Positions 51,201 to 62,400 of a stretch of 64,000 bases of DNA are shown here, piece by piece. The notes under the pieces are model-generated. The model was not told where the DNA came from, searched no databases, and saw nothing but the letters and a program-made list of their open reading frames with translations. The position numbers were made by a program, and so were the translations under genes. The DNA comes from Prostheceraeus crozeri (taxonomy: Eukaryota > Platyhelminthes > Polycladida > Euryleptidae), in assembly GCA_907163375.1 (NCBI GenBank), contig CAJQUW010002095.1, positions 682,001 through 746,000 on the forward strand. Reading direction: 5' to 3'. Every line of letters begins with the position of its first letter. The first letter of the stretch is position 1.

Positions 51201-51720
51201 TTCTTCTCAATAGATTGTTCAATCATCCAAATACCAAAGCGTAGAGATTGCAGAAGGCGCCACATTCTGATTTCGAAGCTAAAGTTCCATTTGGGATTCG
51301 AAAGAGCTGTTGAGGATGATGGAAAACCACTTCACGTCTCGGGTCATTCTATCTAATCGACAGTTGAGAAAACAATGAGGTCGAGAATTGCACTCTTCGG
51401 GCTCCGGAGAGCGAAAATTATTCTCTCATAGCCGTAAGGATGAGGAATTCGCGAGCTACAGGCGGAACAAGTGAGGCGGGACATGTCAAGTCTGAATAAT
51501 TAATTGCCACAATGACTTATGAAGAAGGAACTTGATGAGTGGGAGACGAAGTTTAATATTCCATGACAGCACTTTTCGGATTAATGTATATCAAAGCCAA
51601 GGGAGAGGAGAGGAGAAATTCAGAGTGAAAGACTAAGCAGTATAATGATGGATTACTCAACAAGTTGCACAGATGACAGACATCTTGAAGAATTCCTGAG
51701 GATCACTGACGTTCTTCTCT
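48237..51720. other. Noncoding stretch
   Basis: The longest frames (49488-49796 minus, 50879-51265 minus) have no recognisable domain. A degenerate tRNA-like relic lies at 49003-49069. No exon or complete element was identified. Confidence 0.4.
49003..49069 (-). repeat. Degenerate tRNA-like relic
   Basis: On the minus strand TGATAGCTCAGTTGGTA is an almost perfect A box. The B-box position reads GGTTCAGCGTTCGAATG, which suggests a small insertion or decay. It is a SINE head or a tRNA pseudogene. Confidence 0.4.
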
Positions 51721-51734
51721 GGAAAATCATCAGT

Positions 51735-51905
51735 GGTACCCTGGTTCAGTTGACACGGGTCAGGCGGTTAAAGGTTCAAATCTAGCCACAGACAGAAGAG
51801 TCGTTGATGAGGATTTGGAGTTTCTCTGCACAGAGGCCACGATTTCTGGAAACTGGATATCCTTCAGCTTTGTCCAGCCCCATTAAACGAAATTGAGCAT
51901 GCTAT
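51735..51905 (+). repeat. tRNA-derived SINE
   Basis: CTGGTTCAGTTGACACGGGT (51741-51760) is an A box and AAGGTTCAAATCTAGCC (51771-51787) a B box. The body that follows contains GAAACTGGATATCCTTCAGC and ends near GAAATTGAGCATGC. It lies just beyond the 3' end of the minus-strand LINE; tail sharing is not evident. Confidence 0.6.
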
Positions 51906-51964
51906 TGATAAGTGATGATTGGTAATCCCAACCCAAGTCATCAATCATTGATCGCTAATCAGTT

Positions 51965-54475
51965 TGAGAGAGAGAGAGAAATGTTTATATTGTATCGTCG
52001 AATAGAAATCAGAAATAAAATACACAGATAAAAGTAGCAGAATGACAGTTTTGTTTAGTCGAAACTAAGAACACATTCGTATACGCGTACAAAAGCAAGT
52101 ATAAAACTAATAGTCACGTGCATTTAGTGTCTCGTAGATGACCTTGAAAGGGTGCTACAAATGCGTGGAAAAAAAGAATTTTGACGACGCAAAGTTCTAC
52201 AGAATGGTACGGCGAGACGCCCACTTGGTAAATAGCTGGGGAACAATTCTCTGATGGAAGTCTCTAATCTTTCCAGGCTGTTGAAGGTGTTGATAGCTTG
52301 CGACCATCTTCTAGCTTCAATGTCATCCAGCTTCAGATCACGCGATTTGATTTTCAGACAGCTCCTCTGAATCTTCTCCAGTCGGTTTGAGTCTGTTGAG
52401 GAGATTCCCACAAACGCTGGGCAGCAGTACTCTATCAGCGACCGAACCAATGCTTGATAAATGGTAGTGAAGTCATCAATACTAGTGACAGATCTGACCC
52501 GCCTCAGAATGTACATGCGTTGAGCACACTTTTTCTCGATGAACTTTACATGGCCTCTCCATCCAAGGTTCGCATCCAAATGAACCCCAAGAAACCGAAT
52601 GCTGTCTTGGAACTTGACAGTTGGGATGGCACCCTCGATACTGCAAATGCTCTTGAATCCACCGCGGTAATTCACTAGACCAGTGGTTTTCTCCGTATTC
52701 AAGGTCAATTCATTTGACGCAACCCAATCTGAAATATTGTCAAGATCACTTTCGATCTCAGCAAGATCCTTTGGAATGCTGGACTTTCGGACTCTTGATA
52801 AGAAACAAATGTCGTCAACATACTTGATTATGTGGTTCGAGGGGAAAATAGTCTGAAGCGATGAAATATAAATGCCGAACAAATAAGGTCCTAGGAGGGA
52901 CCCCTGTGGCACTCCTCCTGTGACCTTCATCAATTCACTCTTCTGTCCATCAATGCGTACTCTCTGTTGCCTGTCCGATAAGTAGCTCTTCAATAACAAC
53001 AGAAATCCCGCAGGAAGATTCATCTGACTGGCCTTGGAAAGCAGCTTTGAGTGACAAACTCTGTCAAAGGCCTTGGAGAGGTCAAAGCTGATCAGAATAG
53101 CGGCTCCCGTATGTGGGTCATCGGCAAATCTGGTTAGGGCATCGTGAGCATAGATGACAGCGTGAGTTGTTGATGATTTCTTCCTAATCCCGTATTGATT
53201 AGCACCAAGGTGAGCTGTTAGCTGGGGACGGATGCTTGATAGGATGACACGCTCGGCAATCTTGGCTGGAATTGGCAAGAGGCTAATCGGTCTGGATTTT
53301 TCTATTACATTCTCCGAGGTTTTGGGGATCGGGATTATGTCACCAATTTTCCAGATCAGTGGAAAACGTCTTTGGCGCAGGCATTCACTGATGAGGTGAT
53401 GGATCGGCTCAGCGAGGACCAGAGAGCACTTCTTGTAAACTGCAGTAGGCACAGAATCACTTCCAGTTGCATTTGGTGGGAGTCGTGAAAGAATGCTCCA
53501 GATGCCCTCAACACTTAACTCAGGTAACCAGCAGTCGTCTGGAGACCCGTCGACGAAGTCAAAACTGGAGTTGTTGGCAATGCTACAGTAATAGTCATTG
53601 ATCGTATTGAGCACCTCGGATGGATTACTGGAGTTTCTGAGCCAATCACTGGGATCTCTTCCAGATTTTCCCCTCTCCATGTTGACGAAAGACCACAGAC
53701 CCCTTGCGGAATCCGAGCATTTAGAGCGAAAGTAGTACTGCTTGGCCTTCAGAATTTCTTGTTTTACCTTGACTTTCAAACCATTGAACAAGGGCCAGTT
53801 TCGAGCACGATAAGCCTCCCATCGGCGGTTTATCAGGATCTTTAAAAGAGGTGAGATCCATGGAGCATCATTGTCAGTCAAATAGACTGTTGTTTGCGGA
53901 ATTAACTTCAGTGCATCATACATGAATCCATAAAAAATATCACATTTGGTGTCGATATCATTCGGAGCATACAAGCGTGAAAAGTCATTGTCAAGGAAAG
54001 ATCTTTCAAATGCAAGAATGTTCGACAAGCGTAAGTCATAGAAGATATGTTTCTTCACCACACGCTGCTTCACCAATACTTTTGTCTTAGCAAGAACAGT
54101 AGCATGATCTGAGCCGGCTATTGGAGCACCAATTGAGACGTTTTCGGGAAGATAGTCATTTGACAAGCTCTTGTCCACGAAAATGAGGTCGAGGTTGACA
54201 GTCTGTCGAGTCGTACCACGTACAATATTAATCAAGGAGAATCCAGATTCAAGGAAGGAGCGATTGTATCGGTTAAAGTCACCAGCCGCGATTATTCGAT
54301 GAAGAGGAAGATTACTGAGATGATGATCAAGACAGTCACTGAGGGTGTCACAAATCCTCTTGAAATTTGAATTGACATGGATATATCCGAATTGGATATA
54401 CGGCGTCACGATCCAGATCGTAATATATCCTGGTTTCCTGATCTGACCCCTTTTTCTTTGTCTATGCAAATTCAA
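51965..54475 (-). mobile_element. Non-LTR retrotransposon (LINE), 5'-truncated, 3' end with (CT)n tail
   Basis: On the minus strand a single long frame (54475-52124) is followed by about 140 bases of 3' untranslated sequence and a short (TC)n tail at 51966-51979. The frame begins inside the endonuclease, so the 5' part of the element, including any first ORF, is missing, as expected for incomplete reverse transcription. The tail type and domain order suggest a CR1/jockey-like LINE; the exact clade needs a tree. Confidence 0.88.
52124..54475 (-). CDS. LINE ORF2 protein: endonuclease (partial) and reverse transcriptase
   Basis: This 783-residue product would nick DNA and copy the element RNA at the target site. 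The apurinic-type endonuclease part shows AAGDFNR (residues 63-69), NLDLIFVD and GSDHATVL (121-128), but its N-terminal motifs are absent. The reverse transcriptase follows: RPISLL (395-400), FDLSKAFDR (464-472), GGVPQGSLLGP (520-530), and the catalytic YVDD (552-555), which has V where most LINEs have A. Next come LTLNTEKT and FLGVHLD, and a C-terminal region with CCPAFVG. There is no internal stop, so the insertion is young. The given start is simply the first Met of the open frame; the first ~15 residues may not be native coding sequence. Confidence 0.92.
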   Translation of the reverse strand: MNLHRQRKRGQIRKPGYITIWIVTPYIQFGYIHVNSNFKRICDTLSDCLDHHLSNLPLHRIIAAGDFNRYNRSFLESGFSLINIVRGTTRQTVNLDLIFVDKSLSNDYLPENVSIGAPIAGSDHATVLAKTKVLVKQRVVKKHIFYDLRLSNILAFERSFLDNDFSRLYAPNDIDTKCDIFYGFMYDALKLIPQTTVYLTDNDAPWISPLLKILINRRWEAYRARNWPLFNGLKVKVKQEILKAKQYYFRSKCSDSARGLWSFVNMERGKSGRDPSDWLRNSSNPSEVLNTINDYYCSIANNSSFDFVDGSPDDCWLPELSVEGIWSILSRLPPNATGSDSVPTAVYKKCSLVLAEPIHHLISECLRQRRFPLIWKIGDIIPIPKTSENVIEKSRPISLLPIPAKIAERVILSSIRPQLTAHLGANQYGIRKKSSTTHAVIYAHDALTRFADDPHTGAAILISFDLSKAFDRVCHSKLLSKASQMNLPAGFLLLLKSYLSDRQQRVRIDGQKSELMKVTGGVPQGSLLGPYLFGIYISSLQTIFPSNHIIKYVDDICFLSRVRKSSIPKDLAEIESDLDNISDWVASNELTLNTEKTTGLVNYRGGFKSICSIEGAIPTVKFQDSIRFLGVHLDANLGWRGHVKFIEKKCAQRMYILRRVRSVTSIDDFTTIYQALVRSLIEYCCPAFVGISSTDSNRLEKIQRSCLKIKSRDLKLDDIEARRWSQAINTFNSLERLETSIRELFPSYLPSGRLAVPFCRTLRRQNSFFPRICSTLSRSSTRH

Positions 54476-54479
54476 TCAA

Positions 54480-56480
54480 AATTCCACTTTCGGAATTGTT
54501 AAAAATTGTTTTTCTAATTTCTCGTGCCTAATCAAAACTACAGTCCATACTGAGAGTGGGAGGGAATATCCTTTTAATAAATGAATATGAACCGATTTGA
54601 CAAGGTCGTTGGTTTTTCATTTCAGATTGAGAGTCGTGGTGTCACCTAAACTGGCGGAAAGTTTCGAAGTGTGATCTCCTTGACTTCCTGATTATTCTGA
54701 TAGCATTCTGACACAAACATTGCAAATACGCAGTTGCTTTCCACGATTTTAAATTCAAAACTCTATTGAAGAAATAAATGTCATTCACTTGTGGTCAAAT
54801 TGATAGACTACATAACAGCGGAAATGTGCCTTGTATAACATGATGCCTCGCCACGAATGAATGATAAAAAGGAATAGTGCAAGTTTTGACCGATGAATCC
54901 GTTGGATGTCCTTTCTGTATTGATGATTATTGTGTATACAGTGTAATCATCTGCGTAATAAGAGAATTAAGAGATTCTCAATTGAGCATTTTGTTCAATT
55001 TGAGTTTTGAATGCAGTCTTACGCATGCACTTAGAATTCGATTACCTTCCTGTCAGTCTTCATTTATGGTTCAACAGTGTTCAATGGTTCACCTAGTTTC
55101 TAGCGACCGTTGAAGGCACGGGGCGCCGAAGCAAGGCCTACTGTCCATTTTAAAGTATTCAAGTCTAATGGCGATTGATCATAAAATTCAGGGGAGCTTG
55201 CTTTTGCTCTTGCTATCAATATGATTACGATCTCCCTTCATTTGGTATACTACGGGAACATATTTGTAATATTACAGAACTGTTCGCTTAAGGATGATCA
55301 TAAGGAGAGAATAGAAATCACTATTAATCGCTCTTATCTGATTCATTTTTATTATTATCAGTCACATTTAATTAAAATTTGGTTGAAAACATCTCATTCA
55401 GTGACACAACTTTCAGTTAATCTACCCACGAATCTATAAATCCAAACCATAAGACTTAAAATATCTACATAGATGCGGGCTACGTTCATAATGTTGTAAT
55501 ATTAGAGGGTGTGATTGCTGTGGATTAATTAAAGGCAACCATAATGCAATTCAGACATTAATGTTCAATCAAGTCTATTAGATATACAATATCATGGAGC
55601 CTAATATACCGGACAACTTATATGTGTAGACTCCGCTCAGTGTTTATGTACTTTGTAAATGTATAAAGTAGATTAAATTAAAAATTATACATTAAAAATG
55701 TATAAAGTAAATGCATATGAATTCCTGTGCTCTATCGGAATTACCACAGGATTCCCATAGAGATTTCCTATGGTGTGTGGAAAGCTGAAAGAATGAAAAT
55801 TAACGTTCGACGATAAATCTGGATATCAATCGATTGAGTAGAAACTAGGCGTGAGAAGTATGAAAGTGCATCAGAAAACATTGCGTGATTAAAATGAATA
55901 CAAATAATAGTGCCCAGCGGTTTTCAATTTTTTGAGGTCGATTTTTTCGGTTTTTGGTTAACCGCCGTGCGCTACTTATTAAGAATTATTGCTCAACTTA
56001 TTGCTTTGACAAGATCTCTATACAATTCGATTCGTTTTGCATCACAGCGTGCTCTCTAAATGACTTCATCTACTTTCTTTATTTGGTTGTCTGCATCTTC
56101 TTTAAATCCATATTTTGTAGAATTTCTAAGCCTGAAAGCATTCTCATCTAAGTCTGAATAAAGCAAAGCTGAAAATTTTGCAACAAAAAGCGATCTGGAA
56201 ATACTAGTTCATGTCTGCTGGTATCAAAAGAAATATATCTTTCTCACGAAAATTTGTCAGGAAGACTACAATTATACGTCTTGACAGCAAATGAAGATAA
56301 TATATCCAGAAAACGAGATAATCACCGTTTTACGTCAATCATTTACTACAATTAATGAATTAATAATTCGCACACAAGTTCCGTTGGAGGGGTTGCTAGC
56401 CGGAGATGTTCCTCAGGAAGTCCGGCAAATGTGTTTCTTGAAAAGTCCCCCAATTACCCTGCACCACCTTCCTACCACTT
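54480..56480. other. Noncoding stretch
   Basis: AT-rich, short frames only. A palindromic block, CACAGGATTCCCATAG...CTATGGTGTG (55745-55780), shares the TTCCCAT/GTGGGAAT vocabulary seen near 16890. Confidence 0.4.
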
Positions 56481-57180
56481 GGCGGCTTACTCCTGATAAC
56501 CGAATGATGAATATTTTTCTCCATTGTAATTTCTGTCGCTGTAATCCCCGATTTTCATTTCCCGACGGCGAGCAGTTGTCAGATTCTCTGCTCCCTCGGC
56601 TGCGCCAACCGCCTCTGGCGCTTTGTTTGTCGTTGTGTGGCGTGCGTGTCCTCAGCGTCTAGCCGCTTACGGCCGCCGCTGTACACTCACTCGATCAAGA
56701 CCGCGACAGCGGTCGGTGACTCGGCATATTTCTGATCCTGTTTCCATTTCAACTTCCCTGTCAATTGGATCATTGCACTGTGTCTGTAGCCATTACTTTC
56801 ATCTTCATCCTCCTCATCTATTCGTCCGCATCTCCATCTTCTCCTTCCACTTTGATCACTTCTTCCACCGCTCATTCTTTCATCGTTTCTCTTATCTCTG
56901 CCGATCGTCCTATTGTCTTCGCCTCTCAACGACAGCCTATTCTCCGTCCCATAGGATTGCAGGTCTTATAGGTTTATAGAACCTGTTTTCCGTCCTATAA
57001 AATTATTGGTCCTAATGGATTATACAGCCTTTTCTCCGTCCTACACCACGATTCGAAGCTATCGGCCAACACCTGATATCAGATAGACCATTTTTGAGTG
57101 TCCAAGTGTTATTGTTTTTCCCTCGTCACCTCGACTGACCTTAGAACTGTTGGCTCAATTTCAATGCCTCTCTCCTCTTT
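56480..57180 (+). promoter_or_regulatory. Pyrimidine-rich, locally GC-richer region upstream of the NAV exon
   Basis: From about 56560 to 56720 the sequence is GC-rich with many CpGs. From 56720 to 56930 the plus strand is strongly C/T-biased (TCTTCATCCTCCTCATC, CTTCTCCTTCCACTTTG). This lies just upstream of the first recognisable coding exon. It could be a CpG-containing promoter or 5' untranslated exon for a navigator transcript that starts near the CH domain, or simply intron. No TATA box or initiator is clear, so the regulatory reading is inference. Confidence 0.3.
56894..57046 (+). repeat. 46-bp tandem minisatellite
   Basis: TTCTCCGTCC, TTTTCCGTCC and TTCTCCGTCC start at 56940, 56986 and 57032, giving an exact 46-base period. 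CCTATAGGATT-like and ACAGCCT words repeat within the units. A degenerate earlier unit may start at about 56894. The array ends about 140 bases before the exon acceptor. Confidence 0.7.
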
Positions 57181-57187
57181 TCCTCAG

Positions 57188-57305
57188 ATCTACACGGAAT
57201 GGGCGAATCATTATCTGGAAAAGGCGAATTACACACGATTTATCACCGATCTTCAACGAGACATCAGTGATGGCGTTCTGCTCGCCGATGTAATCGCCGC
57301 AGTCA
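57188..57305 (+). CDS. NAV (unc-53/sickie family): Neuron navigator family exon, start of CH domain
   Basis: A single internal exon of a host gene. It encodes IYTEWANHYLEKANYTRF followed by ITDLQRDISDGVLLADVIAAV (39 codons plus one base), which closely follows the first part of the calponin-homology domain of navigator proteins: (I/V)YTDWANHYL...DLQ.DV.DGVLLA.II. These large cytoskeletal proteins steer cell and axon migration; the CH domain is at the N terminus. Splice sites support the exon: CTCTCCTCTTTTCCTCAG ends at 57187, and A|GTAAGT starts at 57306. The exon ends in phase 1, and the next residue would be completed by the following exon (Asn expected from the family). No further navigator exon was seen to 64000, so the next intron is probably longer than 6.7 kb. 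Which paralogue is not determined. Confidence 0.9.
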
Positions 57306-58130
57306 GTAAGTAAAGAATTTAGTGCCTTCAAAATATGTAAATTTGTAATTCACGTCAGTAGGCATGTCAGAGATGTATGCCACTGTACGGGTGTCTCAAA
57401 AATACTTGGCCTCGGCAATTATTGCTCCTTGCTCGGCTTTTCAGTTGAAGAGCCTCGTAGTAGTTAGTAATTCCAAAGTCTGTTATTTTTGAGTTTCTCG
57501 TGAGAAAATAGCCGTTATTCAAGGATAACGGCGTTCGCCATTATTCCAACATGTGCGGGAATGGGACTACAGCGATGTTATTTTTCACTGTGAGTTTCTT
57601 CCGTAGGAAACTTTGAGACGGTACAGATCCTCGTTTCCGAAATCACATGAATTTGTCTTTTGAAAGCGGCATTGGAGAAGGAAACCAAAACTTTTCCATG
57701 GATCAAAGAAATTCACAACCTTGACCCTCCAGATCAGGGCATAACACGTGGAAGATTCATAATAGCATGACATTCATAGATGAGTATCTAGAGAATGCGG
57801 TTAACCTTTGCATAACTGCGGTTACACACAAATTTTAGTAAAGTATATGTAGTGACAGAAAGACTAGAACTAACAATAAGACAGACCAAAGGGTTTTGCA
57901 GTTTTAGCATGTATAATGTTCAGGTGGTGGTCCTATTTACAAGAAACCTATTTACGATGGAAACAGTCGATATTTAACAATGTTACACAAATCAACCTAC
58001 TGTTTGGTAGAATGTAATTCCATTTTAAGCAAAATGAAACAACTGACGCTCTACATAAATGATGAGCTTCTTAGGTTTATGCCCACAGTCAACAAAGCTC
58101 TAATAAATATAAAATCATGCGCATAAGTGA
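57306..58130. other. Intron sequence of the navigator gene
   Basis: It begins with the donor GTAAGTAAAG. Near 57385 CTGTACGGGTGTCTCAAAAA looks like a mariner-type terminal word but has no paired end. No further exon was found. Confidence 0.5.
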
Positions 58131-58133
58131 ATG

Positions 58134-58335
58134 GTGGTCTCCGTGGCGCAGTGGTTAAGGGCTTGGACTACGAGACATTGTCCAGAAGTCGGGCCCCAAA
58201 AGTATCATTGGAAGTCGCCAGGAAGGGCATCCGATCGACAAGTATCACAACGATCCATCTTTAGTCTGACTATGTCAGCTCCGCTCAAGCCCCCAGTGGG
58301 AGAGGGATGACATAAACGCTTCATGAAATTTATAA
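58134..58335 (+). repeat. tRNA-derived SINE
   Basis: TGGCGCAGTGGTTAAGGG (58144-58161) is a near-perfect A box. The B box is decayed (GTCGGGCCCCAAAAG). The body includes GGAAGGGCATCCGATCG, a motif common in invertebrate tRNA-SINEs, and a CCCCCAGTGGGAGAGGGATG segment. It sits in the presumed navigator intron, in the sense orientation. Confidence 0.65.
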
Positions 58336-58920
58336 ATCGAAAATCGAGCATCCGATGAAATCTCAAAATACAGGTACTCGTAAAGTAAGCTCTATTTCGT
58401 CCTATATTTCATTATTCGATCTCTGGCGAGAATGAAGTAATCTCTACACTGTAACTCATGAGGCGGTTACAGTGTGGTGGATTCTGATGTAAATTGATCT
58501 TAATCTCTTACGGAAGCAAGGACCTGTTAATGTCAATTGAGACTTGTTAAGTGGAGATAAAGCAAGTTCTTGTACATGATGCTGTCTTTCATGGTCGGTA
58601 GCGTTATTTAGTAGAACACATGGATTATCATCAACGACATTGTTTAAATTAGGTCTACCTAAGAATATGATTTCTTTTTTTAATTTGCGTTAACAATTTT
58701 CCACATCTGCCACGGACGCCTGTTTTATCTGTCTTTACCACTGGAACTCGCCGCAAACTCACATAGCTCAATTATCCAGGAGTTCCTACTCCCTCCACTA
58801 CTCCTCAATAGGGGATATTACAGGTTCATCACCTGTAAGGTGCCCAATGTCTGCTCATCTTATGTCCACGATTCTTCAGGTTACAGTAGGATTATCAAAA
58901 ATTGAGTTTCAATAACTTGA

Positions 58921-59022
58921 TGTAGATTAATTGATTGCTCAGTTACTCTTGCTCCAATTAATTGATGGAAAGGAACAATTATATTGCAATCAATTTTTGA
59001 TTATCTCTGGCATATAATACAA
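58921..59022 (+). repeat. Direct repeat of about 100 bp, copy 1
   Basis: Shares CAGTTACTCTTGCTCCAATT and AGGAACAATTATATTGCAAT, in order, with 59299-59400. Differences are few (one GAT insertion after AATT). Confidence 0.75.
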
Positions 59023-59298
59023 GGTGTGACTAAAAATTATTGAGACGTCATGAGAGAAGATGGAATAGCATATATATGGTCTAAATTTCGATGTGTCGTG
59101 ATAAAGTAGCGTTCTAGGAATTATCTGACAAAATTTGAATCTCTCTGATTGGCATATCACGTGCTATCGCTGATTATCACAGACATGTAAATGTGCGTGC
59201 AACGAGGCATTACAGACTGTCATTTTATGGAAATTGTATCAAAGGTTTTTGACCAAGTTTTACACACAAACACGAATTCTGAGACAGTGTGGGAGACC

Positions 59299-59400
59299 TG
59301 TATAAATTAATGGATTGCACAGTTACTCTTGCTCCAATTAATTGGAAAGGAACAATTATATTGCAATCAATTTTTGATATTCCCTGGTATATTATATATA
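59299..59400 (+). repeat. Direct repeat of about 100 bp, copy 2
   Basis: A second copy 378 bases downstream of copy 1. The sequence between them (59023-59298) is not itself repeated. Two such copies could be terminal direct repeats of a small element or a local duplication. Confidence 0.75.
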
Positions 59401-62400
59401 AACCGCCTTGCGGTTGTATCCACAATGCGCTTCACTCGGGTAGAGAAACGTGGCAATCATTCTACCGGCCATGTCAGCTGTTGAAATGTGATGAATACTC
59501 ATTGTACTGCATGCGCAATGCACATACACCAGCTATTGACTTAGCAGAATGTGGCAGCAGCGAGTTACACAACAGCAATAGTACATGAAGCCGGAATTTC
59601 GAGCTAGTCACCTCAACATACAGTGCTTGAAAAAACATCAGCTCGTTATGGCATCAAAATACCAGTTGCTCAGCATTTTTCTGATTTTTCTTGAAAAGTT
59701 CCTCCACGGTGCTGTTCCATTTAGACTAATTAAGAAATTTCCAAAATGTTTCTGAATTTTCATTTAGTCCTTCGACAAATCGAATGATGATTCAAAGAAA
59801 TGAGAAGACTTGATGCTGATTAATTTCAACCCGTCTCAATAGTAATTCGGTCGTGTGACATGATACCAGAAAGTTACAACACGGTTATTCAATCACGATC
59901 GTAGTTAACCTACTACCGTTGGGGATTTTGAGACGTCGATTTTGGCTGAATAATTATTCCTACAGATGGTTATCGTCATTCGAAATTAAGCTTCTCCATA
60001 CTAGAGATTTGTGCTCGATTTACGATCATTGAATTAATTTTTCATGGCGTCGGTAGAATAATGCGTCAGAGTGGACTTGTAGTGAGTCAGCTTGACCACT
60101 GATTTCCGTGAAGATCGCTGACACTTTACCCTCAATGTAGCAAACACCGCAGGTGTCATAAACAACGACAACTCTTGTAGCCGCTTGTTCTCTTTTCCAT
60201 CGCGATGTAAAGATAAATTGCCTTTTGAATTTTCTATCCCAAATACCGCCTCACACAAGAGGTCAACTTGAAACTCAATTTGCACGCTGCTGGACATCAG
60301 AGAATAATGAATGATTACCGGAAACCTAAAATAGACCGTAGTTTTCTACTTCAATATTGCAAATGGCGATGCTGATAACGTCATTTTAATAATTGACTAA
60401 TTGTAGATGAAATACATGTAGGTACTGATAGTCTACCAGATTTTGAATCGGAAGGGAGTTTTCTGCACTTTTTATTATTTTCAGGCTCAGACCCGACCCT
60501 TGATTTTCAACTGAAATGTCCGAGCCCGTTTCTTTAATTCAGCAATAACACGAATTATGACATTCTTGTCTAATCCTTTGCAATCACGGTTCCTGCCAAA
60601 CAGGATCATAAGCAACAATAACCAGAGGGATTCATCCCTTCCTCATAAGTACATCTTGAGTTGAACATCTTTCTAACACTAGCATTACCCATCTGGACAA
60701 TGTCAGTGTTGCATCAAGTGTGTCTATAGTTTATCAGAACAAGGGAGACAGCTAAAAAATTAGAGAACTATTTCTTGTCTTTAGTTCTTATCACGGAGTT
60801 TTCAAAACTATGATAATGTGCCGTTATAAAATATCACATTAAGAAAATGAAAAGGAGAAAATCATCGATAAGTAAGAATTAGTAGTTCATTATGTTGAAA
60901 ACAAACTTAGGCTATAATTTATCCATTTCGCACACATGCGACAAACACGAGAAAAAGGCCACTACGTGATGATAATGTAAATTGATTGATTGGATTTTCT
61001 CTCATTCCTGTGAATTGAGTAAAGCTAGTAATTGGACAACAAATTGATTGAATATAATGATGAACAGGCCAAGGTATCTCAATAGACAGTGGAATATCAA
61101 AAAACGAATTGCACTAGGCAAATTAATGTGCCCTGATAGCTACTTAACCTCATAGGCAGTCAAAATGTGATCTGACTGATTTCGAAGCAAGACGATCAGG
61201 TGTCAGTATTTGTTGACAGTGACCTAAGCAAACTTACCTTATTCTTTGACGTTGCCGAAACTCGGATAATTGCCTACCGACATCTTATGAGGTCAAAGCT
61301 GGTAAATTATCTATCTAAAAATCTTTTGTATTTGTACATTCGGCTCAGAATTTTAAAACATTGACAGGTAACATGTTTGATAATGGCGACTCAGGTTCTT
61401 TAGAGGAAATTGTCTTGTGACCAACCCGACGTCCATGAATAGATCGTTTGTGAGCTTGATCAACGATTTGAATTTTGTGCTGATCAAAGCGCTTCCGAGT
61501 TTGACATGTAGCAAGTGTAGGAACGCCATTAATTCACAAACTGACATTTAGGCATTTTTCCGGTGCCTAAGAAATAAAGCATTGTTTCATTGTCATTATA
61601 AGAATATATCATATCGTCATCATCATTATTTGGTGCGAAGTAGAATTATGAACATCATTTTACCTTTCTTGCTCCAGAAAGGAAAGTCAATCATTCAATG
61701 ACTTGCTCATTGAGAACCATGAAATTTAAGAGTTCGCTGAAGCACTAATTATAAGACTGAAACATTTGCATGTTGCTTCGTAAATTTTCATAAATTATTG
61801 ATAATGACATATTTAGATTGATTTTTAGAGAATTATCTGAAAATCAAGAATTTATAACTTGGACAACTATTTGACAGTAATAATTATTGACAACTATTGT
61901 CAGACAATAGAAAAACATGAGACTCTACCCAATGACAGGGATTTCACATATAACAAATTTTGATAAATTTAGGTGTGGGTTTTACTTGACGGCATATCCA
62001 ATGATTATTTTTTCAATACATGTGCAGGTTCAATTTGACAAAATACGGTATCAAGAGATAGATCAAACAGTCAGGCTACTTTCACGGAAATCATCAGTCA
62101 TAAAGTTTATAATTGAAGTCGTTATAAAATTCAACATCGCTAGAGTACAGTAATTTCAATGTCTCTCTCAAAACATGCGACGGTAAATGCTTCGGGAAGT
62201 TTTTAATGTTCGCTTTCAAAACTCGTCTGCTGCTCAGAGGCGATAGACACATCCGTGATTCATCCTGAAGCATAATAACAAATATTGATCACTAAAATTT
62301 CAGAAAGCATTTTCAAAATCATTGAGGGAACAGTTTGGTAATGAAATTGATATGATGATGATTGTAATTGTTGACTTCGATGATAAAAAATCGCTTCGAT

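Noticed and set aside
51961-51980. (GA)n run as an independent microsatellite
   Set aside because: It sits exactly at the 3' end of the minus-strand LINE and is better explained as that element's tail.
56291-56662. 123-codon frame upstream of the navigator exon as coding
   Set aside because: The frame has no similarity to navigator N termini that I recognise, and its second half is low-complexity pyrimidine-rich DNA.
58680-58880. Possible minus-strand tRNA-like SINE
   Set aside because: A and B boxes are too degraded to support it.
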